Positions 13,643 to 17,644 of a stretch of 17,644 nucleotides of DNA are shown one piece after another (within the stretch, counting starts at the first letter, position 1; each line of letters opens with the position of its first letter). The notes under the pieces were generated by a model. The model was given only the letters and a program-made list of their open reading frames with translations. It searched no databases and had not been told where the DNA came from. Both the position numbers and the translations under genes were made by a program. The DNA is from Planctomycetota bacterium (GTDB lineage Bacteria; Planctomycetota; Phycisphaerae; Phycisphaerales; UBA1924): positions 1 through 17,644 of the forward strand of contig JAEYTB010000179.1 in the NCBI GenBank assembly GCA_023434205.1, written 5' to 3'.

Positions 13643-14269
13643 ATGTCCAAGATGAACACCCCCAAGAACAACATCCCCAAGCCGCCCAAGGCCCCGCCCA
13701 TGCCCGGCCCCTCGCAGACGCAGAAGGCCGGCGCCAAGCTCAACCAGGACGAGGGCGGCGGGCGTCACAGCCGTTCACGCCACGTCGGCATGACCGACAA
13801 GCAGCTCAAGGACCGCAACATCACCACCGCGACGAGCTTCAAGACCGCCCACGACCAGAACAAGACCGTCGGCAAGGTCCTGGGCACGGGCCCGATGAAC
13901 AACACCTCCAACCTCGCCAAGAACTCCACCAAGCACAAGTCCATGACCATCACCGGCTCCACCGGCCGCACCGCCCCCATCGCGCGCGTCGCCCAGGGTG
14001 GCCAGACCTTCAACGCCAAGGTCACCGAGACCACGATGGTCATGCAGAAGGGCACCGGCAAGATCCTCACCACCTACCCCAGCAAGTTCACGCCGCTGCC
14101 CAAGCCCGCCCCCGGTCCCAACATCAAGCCCGCCTCGCCCAACAAGAACGTCACCAGCATCGCCACCGGCGCTTCCCAGCTCCGCAGCGTGCCCAAGCCC
14201 GCGGCCAAGGGACCCGACCTGGGCAACCAGAAGCGCTTCAAGGGCGTCACCAAGAACGCCAAGAAGTAG
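13643..14269 (+). CDS. Protein with bacterial RNase A-like (CdiA-CT type) domain
   Basis: A 208-residue basic protein. Residues about 40-148 match the pattern I know for the bacterial RNase A-like toxin domain (PF18431, CdiA-CT of Yersinia): H42 and RHVGMTDKQLKDR (H47 to R58), then TTATSFKT, GRTAPIARV, VTETTMVM and TGKILTTYP (T143, Y145). In the characterised Y. kristensenii toxin the active site is, as I recall, H175, R186, T276 and Y278. The H-R spacing (11) and T-Y spacing (2) are identical here and the H-T distance is close (96 against 101). The N-terminal about 40 residues are Pro/Lys-rich, with no signal peptide, and the C-terminal about 60 are Pro/Lys-rich. The start has AGGAG (13631-13635) at 7 nt. 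No immunity-like gene adjoins. Alternatives are an inactive or housekeeping RNase-like protein. Domain assignment rests on motifs only. Confidence 0.7.
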   Translation: MSKMNTPKNNIPKPPKAPPMPGPSQTQKAGAKLNQDEGGGRHSRSRHVGMTDKQLKDRNITTATSFKTAHDQNKTVGKVLGTGPMNNTSNLAKNSTKHKSMTITGSTGRTAPIARVAQGGQTFNAKVTETTMVMQKGTGKILTTYPSKFTPLPKPAPGPNIKPASPNKNVTSIATGASQLRSVPKPAAKGPDLGNQKRFKGVTKNAKK

Positions 14270-14288
14270 CCCAAACTGGGAAATTCCA

Positions 14289-14317
14289 TTGACGGGCCCC
14301 CGGCACTCACCTAGGGT
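14289..14317 (+). promoter_or_regulatory. Possible promoter of the TPR lipoprotein gene
   Basis: TTGACG (14289-14294, five of six) and TAGGGT (14312-14317, three of six) are separated by 17 nt. An 8-bp inverted repeat (14327-14334 with 14355-14362) would lie in the leader. GAGGT at 14395-14399, 6 nt before the ATG, is the ribosome binding site. The -10 box is poor. Confidence 0.4.
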
Positions 14318-14405
14318 GGGCTTCGCCGCCGGGAGTGTGTACCACGCGCAGGGGTCCCGGCGACCACGCCCAACGCCCTGCGCCCGCACAACCCGAGGTC
14401 ATCCC

Positions 14406-16124
14406 ATGCTCCTGCTCCGCCCCACCTGCGCGGCCCTGGTCATCCTGTCCGGCTGCGCGCTCGCCCTCCCCACGCTCGCCCAGCCCCAGGCCCCCGCCGC
14501 CGCCCCCACCGCCGAGCAGGTCAACCAGCCCCTCGTCTTCCAGGGCCTGGGCCCCCACACCCGCAAGGTCACCACGACCAACCTCAAGGCCCAGACCTAC
14601 TTCAACCAGGGCCTCAACTGGATGTACTCGTTCAACCACGACGAGGCCATCCGCTCCTTTGAGCACGCCGCGAAGCTTGACCCCGCGTGCGCCATGGCCT
14701 GGTGGGGGATCGCGATCTGCAACGGCCCGCACATCAACGCCCCCGTCATGGAGGAGCGTCAGTGCACCGCCGCCTGGGACGCCCTCCAGAAGGCCAAGGC
14801 CAACCTCAAGAACGCGACGCCCGTCGAGAAGGCCCTCATCACCGCCCTCGAATCGCGCTACGTGGACCCCGCCAGCCCGCCCGGCGGCAAGCTCCCGCTC
14901 TCGATGGATGAGCGCCGCCCCTTCGATCAGGCCTATGCCGACGCCATGGCCAAGGTCTACGCCGCGCACAAGGACGACGCCGACGTCGCCACGATGTACG
15001 CCGAATCCCTGATGGACCTCCGCCCCTGGGACCTTTACGAGGTCGGCACCCACGCCCCCCGCCCCGAGACCGGCCCCGCCGTCGCCGCGCTCGAGCACGC
15101 CCTCAAGCTCAACCCCAACCACCCCGGCGCCAACCACTACTACATCCACGCCATTGAGGGCTCGAACACACCGGAAAAGGCCGACGAGGTCGCCGACCGC
15201 CTCCGCACCCTCGTCCCCGCCTCCGGCCACATGGTCCACATGCCCTCGCACATCGACGCCCGCGTGGGCCGCTGGGCCCTCGCCGCGGAGCAGAACCGCA
15301 AGGCCATCGAGGTTGACCGCACGTACCGCGAGCTCTCGCCCACCCACGGCATCTACCACCTCTACATGGCCCACGACGACCACTTCCTCGCCTACACCTG
15401 CATGATGCTCGGCCGGCGCGAGGAGGCCGTCCGCGCCGCCAACGAGATGGTTGGCAAGATCCCCGCAGACTTCTTGGTCGCCGCCGCCCCCTTCGTTGAC
15501 GCCTACACGCCGATCCAGACCGAGGTCCTCGTCCGCTTCGCGATGTGGGACGAGGTCCTCGCCTTCCCACAGCCCCCCGAGCACCTGCCCATCACCCGCG
15601 CCCTGTGGCGGCAGGCCCGCGCCACCGCCTACAACGCCAAGGGCATGCGTTCCGAAGCGTTGGAAGAGCACGCCGCGTTCCGCAAGGCCAAAGACGCCGT
15701 GCCCAAGGACGCGATGATGGCCCAGAACCCCGCCCACACCGTCCTCGAACTCGCGGACCTGCTCCTCTCCGGGGAGCTCAAGTACTTCGCGGGCAATCTG
15801 GACGCCGCCGTCGCGGACCTCAACAAGGCCGCGGAGATCGAGGACTCGCTCCGCTACATTGAGCCGCCCGACTGGGTGCAGCCCGTCCGCCACACGCTGG
15901 GCGCGATCCTGCTCGACGCGGGCCGCGCGAAGGACGCCGAGGCTGTCTACCGCACCGACCTCCAGCGTAACCCCAACAACGGCTGGGCGCTCTTCGGTCT
16001 TGCCAAGTCCCTCAAGGCCCAGGGCAAGGACAGCAAGGACGCCGAGCAGCGCTACAAGAAGGCCTGGGAGCACGCCGACACGCCGCTCCACGCCTCCTGC
16101 CTCTGCCTGCCCGAGAAGAAGTAG
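14406..16124 (+). CDS. TPR-repeat lipoprotein with clustered histidines
   Basis: A 572-residue exported protein. The N terminus carries a lipobox (LSGC, C17) after a hydrophobic stretch, so lipidation is likely; a plain Sec cleavage after LPTLA is the alternative. TPR-like helical pairs run through the protein, for example YFNQGLNWMYSFNHDEAIRS (about 59-78), AALEHALKLNPNHPGANHYY (about 226-245) and, near the C terminus, GAILLDAGRAKDAEAVYRTD. The centre has two His clusters, HPGANHYYIH (H239, H244, H248) and HMVHMPSH (H275, H278, H282), which I recall as conserved in this TPR family; metal binding is only a guess. The protein ends CLCLPEKK. The family is widespread, and its biochemical role is not known to me. 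GAGGT lies 6 nt upstream of the ATG. Its stop is 3 nt from the stop of the convergent small gene. Confidence 0.9.
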   Translation: MLLLRPTCAALVILSGCALALPTLAQPQAPAAAPTAEQVNQPLVFQGLGPHTRKVTTTNLKAQTYFNQGLNWMYSFNHDEAIRSFEHAAKLDPACAMAWWGIAICNGPHINAPVMEERQCTAAWDALQKAKANLKNATPVEKALITALESRYVDPASPPGGKLPLSMDERRPFDQAYADAMAKVYAAHKDDADVATMYAESLMDLRPWDLYEVGTHAPRPETGPAVAALEHALKLNPNHPGANHYYIHAIEGSNTPEKADEVADRLRTLVPASGHMVHMPSHIDARVGRWALAAEQNRKAIEVDRTYRELSPTHGIYHLYMAHDDHFLAYTCMMLGRREEAVRAANEMVGKIPADFLVAAAPFVDAYTPIQTEVLVRFAMWDEVLAFPQPPEHLPITRALWRQARATAYNAKGMRSEALEEHAAFRKAKDAVPKDAMMAQNPAHTVLELADLLLSGELKYFAGNLDAAVADLNKAAEIEDSLRYIEPPDWVQPVRHTLGAILLDAGRAKDAEAVYRTDLQRNPNNGWALFGLAKSLKAQGKDSKDAEQRYKKAWEHADTPLHASCLCLPEKK

Positions 16125-16127
16125 CCG

Positions 16128-16358
16128 CTACGCCCCCGCGTTCCGGCCCGGCACCGGCGCGGGCGCGAAGCCCTCGCACCCGCTGATCGGCGTCACCACC
16201 AGGTGCAGCGATGCGTGCCGCGGGTGGCCGCATTCCTCCACCAGGTCCTCCGGCGCCATGCCCGACACCCGGATCTGCACCAGCCGTGACTGTTCCCGCG
16301 GCTGGTGCTCGCCAAAGTGCGCGCACAGCCCGCACTGCCCGTCGTGTACCTGCTTCAT
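16128..16358 (-). CDS. Small four-cysteine protein, probable zinc-binding
   Basis: A 76-residue protein starting MKQVHDGQCGLCAHFGEH. It has four cysteines (C9, C12, C43, C61) and six histidines. Key motifs are CxxC at 9-12, ECGHPRHASLHL at 42-53 and VTPISGCEGF at 55-64. This layout suggests a small zinc-binding fold. I recall similar short hypothetical proteins in planctomycetes, but I know no function. The ATG at 16358 starts the conserved-looking part. A longer form from GTG 16418 would add 20 low-complexity Gly/Ala residues and is less likely. No well-spaced Shine-Dalgarno sequence is visible; the G-run abuts the ATG. It lies 77 nt downstream of the STAND-like ATPase gene on the same strand and converges on the TPR lipoprotein with a 3-nt gap. 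Confidence 0.75.
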   Translation of the reverse strand: MKQVHDGQCGLCAHFGEHQPREQSRLVQIRVSGMAPEDLVEECGHPRHASLHLVVTPISGCEGFAPAPVPGRNAGA

Positions 16359-16435
16359 CCCCCCAGCATGCCCGCCCCGCCCCACAGCCCCGTTGACCGC
16401 GCCTGAACGCGGGCTCACCCCACCCCGCGCACGGC

Positions 16436-17644
16436 TCAGCCCGCTGCCATCAGCCCGCGGAACGTCAGCAGTTCACTCATCGCCCGACGCACCGGCCCGC
16501 CTTCGATCGCCAGCCCCGCGGCGTGCGCCAGGTCCGCGAACTCCCACTCCAGCCGCTGCGCCGCCGGCTCGGCCAGCGGGCCGCCCAGCCGCGACCCCGC
16601 CTCATTCGCCAAAGCCTGCGCGTACGCGATGTAGCCGCGCCGCACCATCTCCTGCGCCCCCGGCGTCGCCTCCAGCCGCTGCAGCGCTTCACGCCTTACG
16701 ACATCCGGCAGCGCCCACGCGGGACGCACCGCGTCCGTGCTCTCTCCCAACCGCCGCACCAGGCCCGCCGCCGCAAGCCGCGCGAGCTGCTCCGCCAGCC
16801 GCTGATCTTGCACCGTCGCCGGCCCGTCCCACGCCGAGCCCGGCCCCGGGACCACATCTGAACCGCCGCCGACCGCGCGCAGCGCTCGCGTCGAGAAGGG
16901 CCCCACGAACAGCGCCGCCCGCATCAGCAGCGCCAGCGCCGCCGCGGGCTGCACGTCCACCGCCCATGCAGCCAAGACCGCCATCACCCGCTCCGCCGAC
17001 GCCCCCTCCAGGTCCCCGCACCCCGCCATCACCGCCCGCTGCCGGAGCTGCCCCTCAAACTGCGCGGGGGTCATGGACGGCGCGAGCCCGGCGCACAGCC
17101 CCACCGCCCCCGGCCACCCTTTGAGCAACGGCGCCACGCGCACGGCCTCCGCCGCCCGAGATTGCCACCCGGGCGCACGCTCCAGCAGCAGCCGAGCAAA
17201 CTCCAGGCCCGGCGGCTGGCCCGCTTCCCCCACCGCCCCGACCTGCACCACGGCCTCGCCCTCGACCACCAGCGGCCCTCGCGCCACCGCCAGCACCCGC
17301 AGGTTCGGGCACGCCCGCAGCAGCGCCACCGCCATCCCCGCCACACCCGCCGGCGCGTGCGAGCAGCCGTCCAGAATCACCAGCATCGAGCGCGTCCCGA
17401 TCCGCTCGACGAGCTCTTCCATCACCCCCGCGCCCCGCCCGCGCACCCGCAGCGCGAACGCCGTGAGCAGCGCCGGCAGCCCGGGGTCCGCCATCGCCGG
17501 CAGGCTCACCCACCACGCCCCTCCACTCAATCCCTCTCCCGCCCGCAGCGCGGCCGCCTGCGCCACGCTCCGCACCCCGGCCCCCGCGCCCCCCGTCACC
17601 GCCACCAGCCGCCGCTGCGCGAGCAGTTCCACCACCCTCCCCAC
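16436..17644 (-). CDS. STAND/NB-ARC-like ATPase regulator, partial
   Basis: The C-terminal 402 codons of a gene whose 5' end lies beyond the right edge; the GTG at 17644 is only the edge, not a proven start. The sequence reads like the ATPase core of AfsR/LuxR-type or cyclase-linked STAND proteins: LVAVTGGAGAGVRS in the P-loop position, GGAWWVSLPAMADPGL where the family has a DGVWFVDLA-like strand, and LVILDGCSHAP as Walker B (usually LLVLDNCEH). LRACPNLRVLAVARGPLVVEGE follows as the sensor region, then winged-helix and helical parts. The P-loop lacks its lysine (GxGVRS instead of GxGKT), and sequence after Walker B is normal, so ATP hydrolysis is doubtful. No DNA-binding or TPR effector domain lies in the visible part; one may lie upstream. 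The protein is very Ala/Gly/Arg-rich. Confidence 0.8.
   Translation of the reverse strand: MGRVVELLAQRRLVAVTGGAGAGVRSVAQAAALRAGEGLSGGAWWVSLPAMADPGLPALLTAFALRVRGRGAGVMEELVERIGTRSMLVILDGCSHAPAGVAGMAVALLRACPNLRVLAVARGPLVVEGEAVVQVGAVGEAGQPPGLEFARLLLERAPGWQSRAAEAVRVAPLLKGWPGAVGLCAGLAPSMTPAQFEGQLRQRAVMAGCGDLEGASAERVMAVLAAWAVDVQPAAALALLMRAALFVGPFSTRALRAVGGGSDVVPGPGSAWDGPATVQDQRLAEQLARLAAAGLVRRLGESTDAVRPAWALPDVVRREALQRLEATPGAQEMVRRGYIAYAQALANEAGSRLGGPLAEPAAQRLEWEFADLAHAAGLAIEGGPVRRAMSELLTFRGLMAAG

Noticed and set aside
13558..13743. Short hydrophobic minus-strand frame opposite the start of the RNase A-like gene, a candidate antisense immunity or antitoxin peptide
   Set aside because: It uses a TTG start, has no ribosome binding site, and its Leu/Gly richness follows automatically from Pro/Lys codons on the other strand.
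14307..16091. 594-codon minus-strand open frame opposite the TPR lipoprotein
   Set aside because: Val/Gly/Glu-rich shadow with no recognisable domain; the plus strand has a signal peptide, TPRs and a ribosome binding site.

Overview
The window is GC-rich bacterial DNA that most resembles a planctomycete, probably of the Phycisphaerae branch. The evidence is indirect: an ECF sigma factor of the 'HEAYLR...RRILVDGAR' type sits directly before a Ser/Thr kinase with kinesin-light-chain-like TPRs; a giant secreted repeat protein ends in two EF-hand/dockerin-like 'DFxGDGDVGTDADIE' segments; and secreted proteins and short terminator-flanked transcription units are common. No IS element, prophage or CRISPR array is visible, so this looks like ordinary chromosome with some lineage-specific genes.

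Layout. (1) 1-2711: the 3' part of ileS, with a degenerate C-terminal zinc finger. (2) 2844-3701: a cytoplasmic GHKL/histidine-kinase-like ATPase with no obvious phosphoacceptor motif. It converges on (3) the minus-strand pair 6954-3703, an ECF sigma factor followed 3 nt later by a membrane-anchored Ser/Thr kinase with a periplasmic TPR tail. (4) 7078-10674: a 1198-residue secreted protein with five repeats of about 180 residues, divergent from the sigma gene and closed by a strong terminator. (5) 10801-12843: a YceI-family protein, a multi-pass membrane protein and a small secreted Arg/His-rich protein. (6) tRNA-Tyr(GUA) on the minus strand with its own terminator. (7) rplU (L21) without the usual rpmA after it, closed by a terminator. 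(8) 13643-14269: a basic 208-residue protein that I identify from its motifs as carrying a bacterial RNase A-like (CdiA-CT type) domain. (9) 14406-16124: a TPR lipoprotein with clustered histidines. (10) On the minus strand at the right edge, a small four-cysteine protein and the C-terminal part of a STAND/NB-ARC-like ATPase with a lysine-less P-loop.

How they may work together. The sigma factor and kinase probably form one signalling unit, and the divergent repeat protein is a plausible but unproven target. The most interesting item is the RNase A-like protein. All four residues of the known CDI-type active site appear to be present with matching spacing, yet there is no secretion apparatus and no obvious immunity gene beside it. 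The remaining genes are housekeeping or of unknown function.
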